Of a DNA stretch of 64,000 nt, positions 19,648 to 28,312 are shown piece by piece. Under the pieces are notes generated by a model. It made no database searches, had not been told where the DNA came from, and saw only the letters and a list, made by a program, of their open reading frames with translations. A program made the translations under genes and the position numbers. The DNA comes from Flavobacterium sp. (GTDB lineage: Bacteria; Bacteroidota; Bacteroidia; Flavobacteriales; Flavobacteriaceae): positions 124,001-188,000 of the forward strand of contig JADKHM010000001.1 of assembly GCA_016721735.1 (NCBI GenBank), in the 5' to 3' direction. Each line of letters starts with the position of its first letter. Position 1 is the first letter of the stretch.

Positions 19648-20160
19648 TTAGGAACCTTTATCTATTTTGTAAAAAACTCCAAATCTTGCATTGCTATTTT
19701 GAACAAGTCCCGAAATAACATTAGCAGATGTTTCAACAGTAGATAATATATATACGTATTTCAAATTTGGAAAACTTGACAATACAGATAGATCTATTCG
19801 ACCATTCAAATCTGAGATTTGATTGACTGAGATAGTAACAATTTCGATACTTTCTTTGGTGGCAATTGCAGAATCAACTTCTGGCAATGAACTAACATTA
19901 GTATAAAGAGAAGTAGGGTTCTCTCCGTACGCTTTTACTTCTCCACGAAGGTAGTAGACGGCGGGTTGTACGTCTTTTAGTAAGTCAGTCAATCGATTTG
20001 AACTTGCATTCAAATTTCTTGAACCTGCTTCAGACGTGCGAAGATACGCCAAGTAGGCACTTACCTCCATGACCGGAGATCCTTGCGAACTTCTTGTTTC
20101 CTGTGCATTAATACCAGCACAATAGAATGCCAATACTAATAATAGTAGTAGTCGTTTCAT
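19648..20160 (-). CDS. Small secreted protein of unknown family, partner of adhesin B
   Basis: 170 residues; I do not recognise the family. I chose the ATG at 20160 because it gives a textbook signal peptide (MKRLLLLLVLAFYCAGINAQ); an upstream in-frame ATG at 20415 would put 85 hydrophilic residues before it. After the signal the protein aligns along its length with the small protein at 5463-6056, with common motifs VYYLRGEVKAYG, NLKYVYILS and a C-terminal K-I-D-K-G-S. It ends 26 bp before adhesin B. The repeated small-protein/adhesin pairing suggests a dedicated role in adhesin export, folding or anchoring; this is inference from context. Confidence 0.8.
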   Translation of the reverse strand: MKRLLLLLVLAFYCAGINAQETRSSQGSPVMEVSAYLAYLRTSEAGSRNLNASSNRLTDLLKDVQPAVYYLRGEVKAYGENPTSLYTNVSSLPEVDSAIATKESIEIVTISVNQISDLNGRIDLSVLSSFPNLKYVYILSTVETSANVISGLVQNSNARFGVFYKIDKGS

Positions 20161-20513
20161 ATTAAAGATTTGAAATTTACCGAACAACAGAAAATTGTTC
20201 AGTGGGTTAATGAATTGATTTGGGACACTTTTCTCCATAGCATTATAGATTAATACATTCGTTATTAGGTTTCGATTTAATTTTTTTAGATAGATTTGGG
20301 AATCGGCTAAAATATTTTGGGCTAATTTACTTACATAAATATTTTTCCAATCATTTTTTCTACCAACAACCTGAAAACTCGTTAAAATGACAGATTTCTG
20401 TTTGATGAACCTCATTTTTTTGAATATTTGATATTATTTTTTAAATGCATTTTTCTTTCTAAGTGGTTAATTTTGTATTTAATGTCTTTATTATTTTACT
20501 GTTTTTAAGGATT
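20161..20513. other. Intergenic stretch between adhesin C and small secreted protein
   Basis: 353 bp without a supported gene. I find no match to the -7 consensus on the minus strand here (no CAAAnnTA in plus orientation), so the small protein and adhesin B are probably co-transcribed with adhesin C. A weak hairpin, GAACAA/TTGTTC at 20182-20200, is the only structure seen. Confidence 0.4.
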
Positions 20514-23500
20514 TTACATGACCAAATACACATAACCCACGTCTTCTTTTTCATTCCCATTTTCATCGGTATATTTTATAATGTAATAGTAGGTTCCTGT
20601 AGGTAATTGATTTGATTCATTCAAAGTGGCTCTTCCTTCGGAAATCCCCCTAAATACTCTATTCACGTTGTCATATTGATTTGTCTTAAATACCAAAACG
20701 CCCCATCGATTGTAAATTTCTACGCTATTCTTCGGAAAACATGTAATTTGATCTATGTTTTCTATAAAAAACACTTCGTTGATGCCATCATTGTTTGGTG
20801 AAAATGAATTGTGTACCAATAAGTTACAAGCAGGAAGAACGTAGCAATCATTGTTGACTTCGATTGTGACAGTTTGGGTTTGGTTGCAATTTCCTTCATG
20901 ATATAAATATTGAAAATCATAATTTCCAGTGGGCGCTTGATATGGACTAAAAACAGAGCCGTTTAAGTTGGGCGTGTCATTCGACGAAGACCAAACTCCA
21001 GATCTATTGGTTCCTTCCGAAAGAAATGAATTCAAGTCGATGTTTAAACTACTGTCGTTATCCAGATTGCAATCTACATAACCATATCCTGGAATTGATT
21101 CTTCACTATTTCTTACTACAATTTTTTGATCAACGCGAGACGTATTGTTACTGGCATCGGTGAAAGTCCAATGTATAATATATTCTCCTGGTAACGAATA
21201 ATCAAGCGGGTCTTCTGTATAGCCAATGACATTGCCAGAACACGCGTCAGTGGTAGTTGGAATGGTAGCTGTAACATTGCAGTAGCCGACAAGATCAACT
21301 AATAGTGGTTGCGAAGGTGGCATGTGATCTGAAATATGAATGGTAACTGTGGCAACATCAAAACAAGTTGGATTTCCCTTTGGAGAAATCTTGTATTCGA
21401 TCACATAACTTGCCGAATTTAGTTCACCGTTAATGGCAATTTCCCCAGTCAAGTTATCTATAATAATATTTTGATGAGAACTAGCAACGATGCTCATGTC
21501 GATAGCGCTGGGTTGGCAAACGATTCCATTGATGGTGTCATTATTTAATATATTGCCAATTACGCCAGTAGTGGAGCATTCAATTTCATACACATTATTT
21601 TCTGCAATAATCTGTGTTGCCGTAACCGAAAAATTAACGTTGGCTTGTTGACATTGCGTAAGATCAGAAAGGTTGCAAATTTGGTAGGTCAATGTGTAAG
21701 TTCCTGCAGGTGTTCCTGCTGCCACAAGTACATTTGTGCCCACTAAAGTAATTCCTGCAATAGGTGAACTGAGAAGACTTATTTGAACTTGCGAAGCTGC
21801 AACTACTTGTCCGTTTAGCATATCGTTTGCTAAAATATTGTTGAAAGCAATCCCTCCAATACTATTGTTTAGTGTAGTTCCATTATCTGTATTTGCTGTA
21901 AGTTGGCTGCACTTCGTTAATGAAAATGGATAGAAACACGCCGCTCCTAATTGAGTAGGAATGGCATAATAGTTTAAAGTTGTTCCAGCTTGTAAAGGCA
22001 TCGCAGTTGCATTTGAATACACAATCGAATTTTCCGTCAATGGAAAAGAATTGGAAAATTTGCATCCCAGAGGAAAGTACCCAGCAATCTCTGAAATGGA
22101 GATTTCAGTTTGATTGTTACAGAAACTAAAATTTCGAACCAGGTCACCTGGGCAATGAGTTGCTACAAAATTCGTCGCATCGATGCCAATTGTCAGTGGC
22201 CCTTTTACCACATTTCCGTTGCAGTTACCATTGGTAGCTTTTCCTAAAATGAAAGGAGCAGCGTCAAACATAACACCACTCAATGAACCTGTTCCTTTTG
22301 AAAAGCCATCAACACTAATTGTATTTCCACAAGTCGTATTCTTAAGGAAATAGCAATCCTCAGTTGCTTTGATCTTAAATCGAAGATTTGCCACAACCGC
22401 ATTAGGGTCTTGAGAAAGCGCCAATGTTCCGTAGTTCCAAACCAAAGAACCATAAGTCCCAAGCGTCGCATCAAAAAATAGATTGTTAGCTGAAGGCAGC
22501 GCACTGTTTCCAGCTATGATTCCTTGAGCACTTGCATCTACATAACGGGCATTATACGGCATCGGGACTACCAATTGAAAATTCGAAATAGGTTCAGCTT
22601 CTGTATTTCTTATAGCAACATTCAAGTTGATTTCTTGTCCTGGTAAAACTTTTGTATTGATATTAAGCGGAGTTCCATTATTATCCGATGCCGAAATGGT
22701 GTTTTCAACATGAGGAAGGTAAGAATCTACAGCCAATGCCAACGCAAAGATTGCATAGGTATCTCCGAGCGTTCCATATCGGAAATTTGTTGATGTTTGA
22801 TTGTTTCCAATGATCGCATTGTTTTCGTTGGGAACGGAAAATGTACTAATGTCAATTCCAGTGTTGTTTTGCAGCACTGGATTTCGGTTTGGATTGGTAT
22901 TACTTGAATTAAAAAAGTTATCCTCTGTATTTTGATTGTGATGTAGTTTAGTAAAACTCAAATCACTGTTTTTTTGTATTTGAAAAAAATCACCATTCAA
23001 ACCCACGTCGCCTTCACTCGCCATAATTCCTAACTTGATGCCAACATTTCCCGTTTGTAAAGTATGGAATCCATCAACTTCTATATTGTAACCATTTGAG
23101 GTTGAATTCAAAACAAAAGCATGTCCGTCATACAAAGTGATGTCGCGATGTTTCATCTTGGCATTTTCATAAATGACGACTAAGCCCCAACCGCCGGAAT
23201 AGCCTGTGCCGCTTCCATTTCCCTCTGTTAGCGCAAGGTCTGCTGCGAAATAGGTTCCAGTTCCATGCAAACGAACATAGTCTGTGACTTCAGTGTAGGC
23301 CGAATAGATAAAAGCATCGGAACTGTTCGGATAATAAATAGCGTTTTCTTTCGCTGAGAACTCAGAATAGCCACTTGAATTTGGTCCTTTGAAACGTATT
23401 TTTTTCTTATTGAAATTTTTGGTTACCAGTGATCCATTGATGTTTTTGGTGATTGTAAATTCGTTTGGACTATTGACTTCCCCGTCTGGTGTACTTCTGC

Positions 23501-23876
23501 CAGTCCAATATAATCCTGCATAAAGAATATTAGTGCAGGAACTTGAAGCGCCATTTTCATTGGAGAAATTGAAATCAGCCGAAGAAGAATTCCATGTAGA
23601 CGTGTCGTTATCAACATCTACGTATTGCATCGAATTGTTGTTGTTATTCGAATTGATGTCATAATTTACTAAAGTCAAATTGGTGTTTCCAATAAAACTA
23701 AAATCTCCGTAAATGCTATAGTTCATTTGACCCGGTGTGGTCTGAGAAGTTCTGATTTTAAATGGTACTCGAACCTGAGCAACCGTTGTATTGACGGTAC
23801 TCCATAGAAAAATAGCTGCAACGGCGAACCATTGGAACTTCAAATTTCCCTTGTATGTTGAGTACAATTTTTTCAA
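20514..23876 (-). CDS. Compact T9SS type B surface protein (adhesin C)
   Basis: About 1,120 residues. It carries a signal peptide ending TVAQ, the N-terminal region shared with adhesins A and B (SNILYAGLYWTGRS-like motif, GGWGLVVIYENAKM), one 97-residue-type repeat (ILANDMLNGQV...YQICNLSD), a second diverged one, an HYR-like domain (GYCNVTATIPTTTDACSGN), and a C-terminal CHU_C domain (HNSFSPNNDGINE, VEIYNRWGVLVFK). No ATG is available: the frame is closed upstream of a TTG at 23900, but the promoter -7 box covers that codon. The TTG at 23876 aligns with the MKNLY start of the paralogues and is preferred. It is the first gene of the long operon running to 6568. Confidence 0.82.
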   Translation of the reverse strand: MKKLYSTYKGNLKFQWFAVAAIFLWSTVNTTVAQVRVPFKIRTSQTTPGQMNYSIYGDFSFIGNTNLTLVNYDINSNNNNNSMQYVDVDNDTSTWNSSSADFNFSNENGASSSCTNILYAGLYWTGRSTPDGEVNSPNEFTITKNINGSLVTKNFNKKKIRFKGPNSSGYSEFSAKENAIYYPNSSDAFIYSAYTEVTDYVRLHGTGTYFAADLALTEGNGSGTGYSGGWGLVVIYENAKMKHRDITLYDGHAFVLNSTSNGYNIEVDGFHTLQTGNVGIKLGIMASEGDVGLNGDFFQIQKNSDLSFTKLHHNQNTEDNFFNSSNTNPNRNPVLQNNTGIDISTFSVPNENNAIIGNNQTSTNFRYGTLGDTYAIFALALAVDSYLPHVENTISASDNNGTPLNINTKVLPGQEINLNVAIRNTEAEPISNFQLVVPMPYNARYVDASAQGIIAGNSALPSANNLFFDATLGTYGSLVWNYGTLALSQDPNAVVANLRFKIKATEDCYFLKNTTCGNTISVDGFSKGTGSLSGVMFDAAPFILGKATNGNCNGNVVKGPLTIGIDATNFVATHCPGDLVRNFSFCNNQTEISISEIAGYFPLGCKFSNSFPLTENSIVYSNATAMPLQAGTTLNYYAIPTQLGAACFYPFSLTKCSQLTANTDNGTTLNNSIGGIAFNNILANDMLNGQVVAASQVQISLLSSPIAGITLVGTNVLVAAGTPAGTYTLTYQICNLSDLTQCQQANVNFSVTATQIIAENNVYEIECSTTGVIGNILNNDTINGIVCQPSAIDMSIVASSHQNIIIDNLTGEIAINGELNSASYVIEYKISPKGNPTCFDVATVTIHISDHMPPSQPLLVDLVGYCNVTATIPTTTDACSGNVIGYTEDPLDYSLPGEYIIHWTFTDASNNTSRVDQKIVVRNSEESIPGYGYVDCNLDNDSSLNIDLNSFLSEGTNRSGVWSSSNDTPNLNGSVFSPYQAPTGNYDFQYLYHEGNCNQTQTVTIEVNNDCYVLPACNLLVHNSFSPNNDGINEVFFIENIDQITCFPKNSVEIYNRWGVLVFKTNQYDNVNRVFRGISEGRATLNESNQLPTGTYYYIIKYTDENGNEKEDVGYVYLVM

Positions 23877-23897
23877 TTTATGTTTTATTTCGACATT

Positions 23898-23928
23898 CAA
23901 AACTATTTCTTAATTGACAGAAAACAAA
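23898..23928 (-). promoter_or_regulatory. Promoter of the adhesin C/adhesin B operon
   Basis: A -33 TTTG (23928-23925), 19-bp spacer and -7 TAGTTTTG (23905-23898) on the minus strand perfectly match the Bacteroidota consensus. Transcription should start near 23891, so initiation codons upstream of that are excluded and the TTG at 23876 is favoured. Confidence 0.75.
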
Positions 23929-23933
23929 GAAAA

Positions 23934-23970
23934 ACGACGATAAAAAGCATATAATATCGATAAAGTGCAT
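23934..23970 (-). promoter_or_regulatory. Conserved upstream box of the adhesin C promoter
   Basis: GCAT (23947-23950), N5, ATCGAT (23956-23961), N5, GCAT (23967-23970), preceded by ACGAC (23934-23938). Spacing and the 18-bp distance to -33 are identical to those at 6260-6283. Confidence 0.55.
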
Positions 23971-24117
23971 TATTACGTATTTATAGAAAGATAAATACTA
24001 CAAAAAATAATAGATGATGAGAAAGTAATTTGGAGGCTAAATTCGCACTGAATTAATTCCTTTTTGCGGTGACGAAACAGAATTATATGCGTAACTTGTT
24101 CGTTCAAATTAATTGTG

Positions 24118-24603
24118 ATGAAAAATCTAATCCTTATTAGACATGCTAAATCAAGTTGGGACGCGCCGTTGCGTGATTTTGATCGACCATTAATGCAACG
24201 TGGAATCAAAGATGCTCATGAAGTAGCTGGTCATTGTTTGCAGTTTTTGCCGCATCAATATCAAATATTTTCCAGTGCCGCCAAACGAGCCAAGGAAACG
24301 GCAATTATTTTTGCACAAAATTTTTCTTATCCAATCGAAAGCATCTTGTTTGATGAAGCTCTTTACACTTTTGATATGAGAAAATTGGAAGACATTATCA
24401 AATCATTTGCAAATTCCTATAATAATGTTATTCTTTTTGGACATAACGAGGCAATTACAAATTTTGTTAATAAATTTGGGGACATTTTTATCGACAATGT
24501 ATCCACTTCTGGCTTTGTTTCCTTGCAATTTGATACGGAAGATTGGAGCTTAATACAAAAAGGTAAAACAAAAAAAGTAATTTTCCCAAAAGATTTAAAT
24601 TAG
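24118..24603 (+). CDS. sixA: Phosphohistidine phosphatase SixA-like (histidine phosphatase superfamily)
   Basis: 161 residues with the catalytic LIRHAKSSWD motif at the N-terminus (His9) and a second catalytic His in FGHNEA near residue 109, as in the phosphoglycerate-mutase-like superfamily. SixA removes phosphate from phosphohistidine of signalling proteins. The ATG at 24118 is chosen; a GTG directly before it is also in frame. It is followed after 4 bp by polyphosphate kinase, so the three genes sixA-ppk1-ppx probably form one transcript. Confidence 0.85.
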   Translation: MKNLILIRHAKSSWDAPLRDFDRPLMQRGIKDAHEVAGHCLQFLPHQYQIFSSAAKRAKETAIIFAQNFSYPIESILFDEALYTFDMRKLEDIIKSFANSYNNVILFGHNEAITNFVNKFGDIFIDNVSTSGFVSLQFDTEDWSLIQKGKTKKVIFPKDLN

Positions 24604-24607
24604 TTAC

Positions 24608-26737
24608 ATGTCGCAGAATACCTATATAGATAGAGAAAAAAGTTGGTTGGCTTTTAATGCTAGAGTTTTACAAGAAGCAGGTGACGATACGGTACCATTA
24701 TTAGATAGACTTCGTTTCGTCGGGATTTTCTCCAATAATTTAGATGAGTTTTTTAGAGTTCGTTTTGCCGCAATTCGCAGATTGAGTATGTCTGGAATTT
24801 CTGGCGAAAAAGTTCTTGGTGGAATTAGTTCTCAGCAATTACTACAAGAAATTACACAAATCGTAATTCAACAACAGTCCGAAAGTCTTCGAATTCTAAA
24901 CGTCATCCAGAAAAAACTGGAAGCTGAGAATATTTTTATTGTAAACGAAAGTCAAATTCTAGAGGAACACGAAACGTTTATCAAAGACTTTTTTATACAA
25001 ACAGTAAGCCCTGCTTTGGTTACGATTATCTTAAATGATTTAGCTGAATTTCCTTTATTAAAGGACACTTCTGGCTATTTGGCGGTTAAATTGGTCATGA
25101 AGCCGGAACATACCAAACGATCCATTCTTAACTTGGTTAAACCAAAACAAGAAATTACCTACGCGGTCATCGAAATCCCGAAAACAATCAACCGATTTGT
25201 CGTGCTTCCTCCAAAAGACGGAAAAAGCTATATCATCTTATTGGATGATGTTATTCGACATAACTTGCACAGTATTTTCAGTATTTTCGACTATGAGAGT
25301 ATTTCTGCCAACATGATCAAAATTACTAGAGATGCACAGCTTGAAATCGACAGTGACATGAGTAAAAGCATGATGGAAAAGATTGCTACAAGTGTTAAAG
25401 ACCGTAGAATTGGAGAGCCAGTACGCTTCGTTTATGATAAAGAGATTAGTAAGGATACCCTGAAATTCTTCATTTCTAAAATGCATATTCATGAAACTGA
25501 TAGTGTCATTCCTGGAGGTCGATATCACAACCGACGCGACTATATGAGTTTCCCGAATTTAGGCAGATTTGATCTATTATACAAAACAAATGAACCTTTA
25601 CCAGTCTGCGATTTGAGTTTAGAAGGTAGTATTTTAGAGAAAATATCTAAGAAAGATTATCTCATCAATGCGCCATATCAGTCGTTTTCCTATGTGATCA
25701 AGTTCTTGAGAGAAGCGGCACTCGACCCTAAAGTTACCTCAATTAAAATTACCTTATATCGTCTGGCGAAAAATTCTCAAATCATTAGTTCATTAATCAA
25801 TGCAGCTAAGAATGGAAAAAAAGTTACCGTTCAGATTGAATTGCAAGCGCGGTTTGACGAAGCCAGTAACATTTCCTACGCAGAGCAAATGCAGACGGAA
25901 GGCATCAATCTGATTTTTGGAATCAAAGGATTAAAAGTGCATAGCAAAATTTGTGTGATCGAACGTATCCAAGACGGAAAACTAAAACGCTACGGATTGG
26001 TTTCTACCGGGAATTTTAACGAGTCGACCGCAAAAATTTATACCGATGTGACCTTATTTACTTGTCACGATCAAATTCTAAAAGACATCAATAAAGTCTT
26101 TGATTTCTTCGATGTCAATTTTCGAGTTTATCGCTATAAACATCTGATTGTTTCCCCACATTACACGCGTTCTCGTTTTTATAAATTAATCGACCGCGAA
26201 ATAAACAATGCCATCATAGGCAACGAAGCGTACATTAAACTCAAAATGAATAGCTTGTCAGATTTTGATATGATCGATAAATTGTATGATGCAAGTCGAG
26301 CGGGAGTGAAGATTCAATTACTGGTTCGTGGTATTTGTTCTTTAATTCCTGGAGTAAAAGGGATGAGCGAAAACATCGAGGCAATCAGCATTGTCGATAA
26401 TTATTTAGAACACGCTCGTGTATTTATTTTTGCCAATAATGGCGATCCTGATGTATTTATCTCTTCCGCCGATTTTATGACAAGAAACATCGATGCTCGC
26501 GTGGAAGTAACTTGTCCTATCATTGATGCAGATATTAAAAAAGAACTTATTGATGCTTTTAATACAGGTTGGAAAGGAAATGTAAAAGCACGCTATCATT
26601 CAGATAAACTCGACAATAAATATCGAGTTCGCGGCAGTGATCCAGTGTTTAGAGCACAATTAGAAACCTACAATTACTATAAAAATAGATATTTAGTTTC
26701 CGCAGATGAACTGCAAATCCAAAACCCCAATTTGTAA
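24608..26737 (+). CDS. ppk1: Polyphosphate kinase 1
   Basis: 709 residues, normal length for PPK1. It makes long-chain inorganic polyphosphate from ATP, reversibly. The N-terminal domain begins YIDREKSWLAFNARVLQEA and has FSNNLDEFFRVR; the two phospholipase-D-like catalytic domains contain the histidines expected for autophosphorylation (GLKVHSK, about His444) and phosphate transfer (YLEHARVFIF, about His602). The stop codon directly abuts the ATG of the exopolyphosphatase gene. Confidence 0.96.
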   Translation: MSQNTYIDREKSWLAFNARVLQEAGDDTVPLLDRLRFVGIFSNNLDEFFRVRFAAIRRLSMSGISGEKVLGGISSQQLLQEITQIVIQQQSESLRILNVIQKKLEAENIFIVNESQILEEHETFIKDFFIQTVSPALVTIILNDLAEFPLLKDTSGYLAVKLVMKPEHTKRSILNLVKPKQEITYAVIEIPKTINRFVVLPPKDGKSYIILLDDVIRHNLHSIFSIFDYESISANMIKITRDAQLEIDSDMSKSMMEKIATSVKDRRIGEPVRFVYDKEISKDTLKFFISKMHIHETDSVIPGGRYHNRRDYMSFPNLGRFDLLYKTNEPLPVCDLSLEGSILEKISKKDYLINAPYQSFSYVIKFLREAALDPKVTSIKITLYRLAKNSQIISSLINAAKNGKKVTVQIELQARFDEASNISYAEQMQTEGINLIFGIKGLKVHSKICVIERIQDGKLKRYGLVSTGNFNESTAKIYTDVTLFTCHDQILKDINKVFDFFDVNFRVYRYKHLIVSPHYTRSRFYKLIDREINNAIIGNEAYIKLKMNSLSDFDMIDKLYDASRAGVKIQLLVRGICSLIPGVKGMSENIEAISIVDNYLEHARVFIFANNGDPDVFISSADFMTRNIDARVEVTCPIIDADIKKELIDAFNTGWKGNVKARYHSDKLDNKYRVRGSDPVFRAQLETYNYYKNRYLVSADELQIQNPNL

Positions 26738-27628
26738 ATGATCTCCATAAAAAAATACGCTGCTATTGATATTGGTTCCAACGCAATGCGCTTGCTTGTC
26801 GCAAATATCATAGAAGAAAAAGGCATGCCAACTCATTTTAGCAAGAATGCCTTAGTTCGTTTGCCAATTCGTTTGGGTCAAGATTCGTTTACTGTTGGTG
26901 ATATCTCCGATGAAAATATAGATCGAATGGTTGATGCGATGAAGGCCTACAAGCTTTTAATGAAAGTGCATAAAGTCGAAAAATATCGGGCACTAGCAAC
27001 GTCAGCCATGCGAGAAGCGACTAATAGCGCTGAAGTGATTCGAACCATCAACGAAAAATCTGGTATTGAAATCGAAATCATCGACGGAAAAACGGAAGCA
27101 GCTATCATTGCGTCAACCGACTTGCATCATTTATTGCAAACGGATAATACGTATTTGTATGTAGATGTTGGCGGTGGAAGCACAGAGTTTTCCTTATTCT
27201 CTAACAATGAAATGATAGCGTCTAAGTCATTCAAAATCGGAACCGTTCGTCTCTTGAACGAAATGGTAAATGATGTGGTTTGGCACGAAATTGAACACTG
27301 GATTAAGTCTCACACGATTGATTTTGATAATGTTATACTAATCGGTTCTGGCGGAAATATCAATAAATTGTTCAAGATGTCCGGGAAACAACAGGACAAA
27401 CCTTTGACTTATACATATTTGAATAAGAGATTTAATTTCCTAAATTCACTTTCCTACGAACAACGCGTATCTGAATTAGATCTGAATCCCGATCGTGCGG
27501 ATGTTATTGTGCTTGCTACCAAAATCTATCTTAGCGCGATGAAATGGTCCGGCGCCAAACATATTTATGTTCCAAAAATTGGGTTATCCGATGGGATTAT
27601 AAAAGCGATGTACTATAATAAGATCTAA
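26738..27628 (+). CDS. ppx: Ppx/GppA exopolyphosphatase family protein
   Basis: 296 residues, a short form of the family (no C-terminal HD-like part). The actin-like ATPase-fold motifs AAIDIGSNAMRLLV (start) and YVDVGGGSTEFSLF (near residue 140) are intact, as is IGSGGNI. Ppx degrades polyphosphate; GppA acts on pppGpp. The start follows the ppk1 stop with no spacer, so synthesis and breakdown enzymes are translationally linked. Confidence 0.92.
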   Translation: MISIKKYAAIDIGSNAMRLLVANIIEEKGMPTHFSKNALVRLPIRLGQDSFTVGDISDENIDRMVDAMKAYKLLMKVHKVEKYRALATSAMREATNSAEVIRTINEKSGIEIEIIDGKTEAAIIASTDLHHLLQTDNTYLYVDVGGGSTEFSLFSNNEMIASKSFKIGTVRLLNEMVNDVVWHEIEHWIKSHTIDFDNVILIGSGGNINKLFKMSGKQQDKPLTYTYLNKRFNFLNSLSYEQRVSELDLNPDRADVIVLATKIYLSAMKWSGAKHIYVPKIGLSDGIIKAMYYNKI

Positions 27629-27706
27629 TCGATTAAGAATAAAAATCGACTCGAAGATGTGGTTGATTCCAGACAAACGAATTGAAAAGTTATTTGATCC
27701 TATCGA

Positions 27707-28312
27707 CTAAATATCCAAATCAAAAGTTTTTCGCAGTAAATCCAAACTCGGATTCAGTTCGTTCTTATCCTGCGCAGTAAAAGCAAACTTGTTCTCCATA
27801 GTTTCGTTTACTATAACTTCAATCGTAATATCGTGGTTGTGCAAATGTCCTTTTAAATAACCCACCAACGCTAACTTTTCAGATTCAAAGTCGATTTTAG
27901 AACCTTCATTCGGTAGTTCAATCGTGATTTTACTTCCGTCTAAAGTGGGATCATTCATCAATAATAACGATTCCATAATTCTTGAACCTTTTTCTCCTAA
28001 TTTCTCTGCGTATTTGGTCCAATGCAAAAGCATGTCGGTTTCCGTAAATGCTTCGGTTGGTAAATGAATGGCTTCTTGCAAGTTGCCTTTAGTTGACTCT
28101 TGCAGTTCTTTTTTCGCTCTAATGCTGGCGAGTGAAAATGCCGAGACTTTCTTTTCTTCTCCACTTAACGAAGCAATTGGTATTTCCTGTGCAATTGGTT
28201 TTTCAACAGTTGGTGCAATCGTGGAAGGTTCCGGAGTTTTTTCTTCCGACTGCTCAATTTCAGGCAGTACTTCCTTTACAATTTCAATAATTTCTGGAGA
28301 CTCGACGGACAA
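27707..28312 (-). CDS. dnaX: Tau-specific C-terminal part of DnaX in the -1 frame
   Basis: 201 residues from a TTG that is not a convincing start. It lies in the -1 frame relative to gamma and has no P-loop. It is best read as the 3' exon-like part of tau. Confidence 0.6.
   Translation of the reverse strand: MSVESPEIIEIVKEVLPEIEQSEEKTPEPSTIAPTVEKPIAQEIPIASLSGEEKKVSAFSLASIRAKKELQESTKGNLQEAIHLPTEAFTETDMLLHWTKYAEKLGEKGSRIMESLLLMNDPTLDGSKITIELPNEGSKIDFESEKLALVGYLKGHLHNHDITIEVIVNETMENKFAFTAQDKNELNPSLDLLRKTFDLDI

Noticed and set aside
20161..20415. N-terminal extension of the small secreted protein to 20415
   Set aside because: It would put 85 hydrophilic residues in front of a classic signal peptide.
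27629..27649. TCGATT/AATCGA hairpin after ppx as a terminator
   Set aside because: Weak 6-bp stem, no T-run.
27657..27710. A 17-residue open frame (MWLIPDKRIEK...) between ppx and dnaX
   Set aside because: Too short, overlaps the dnaX stop and has no supporting context.
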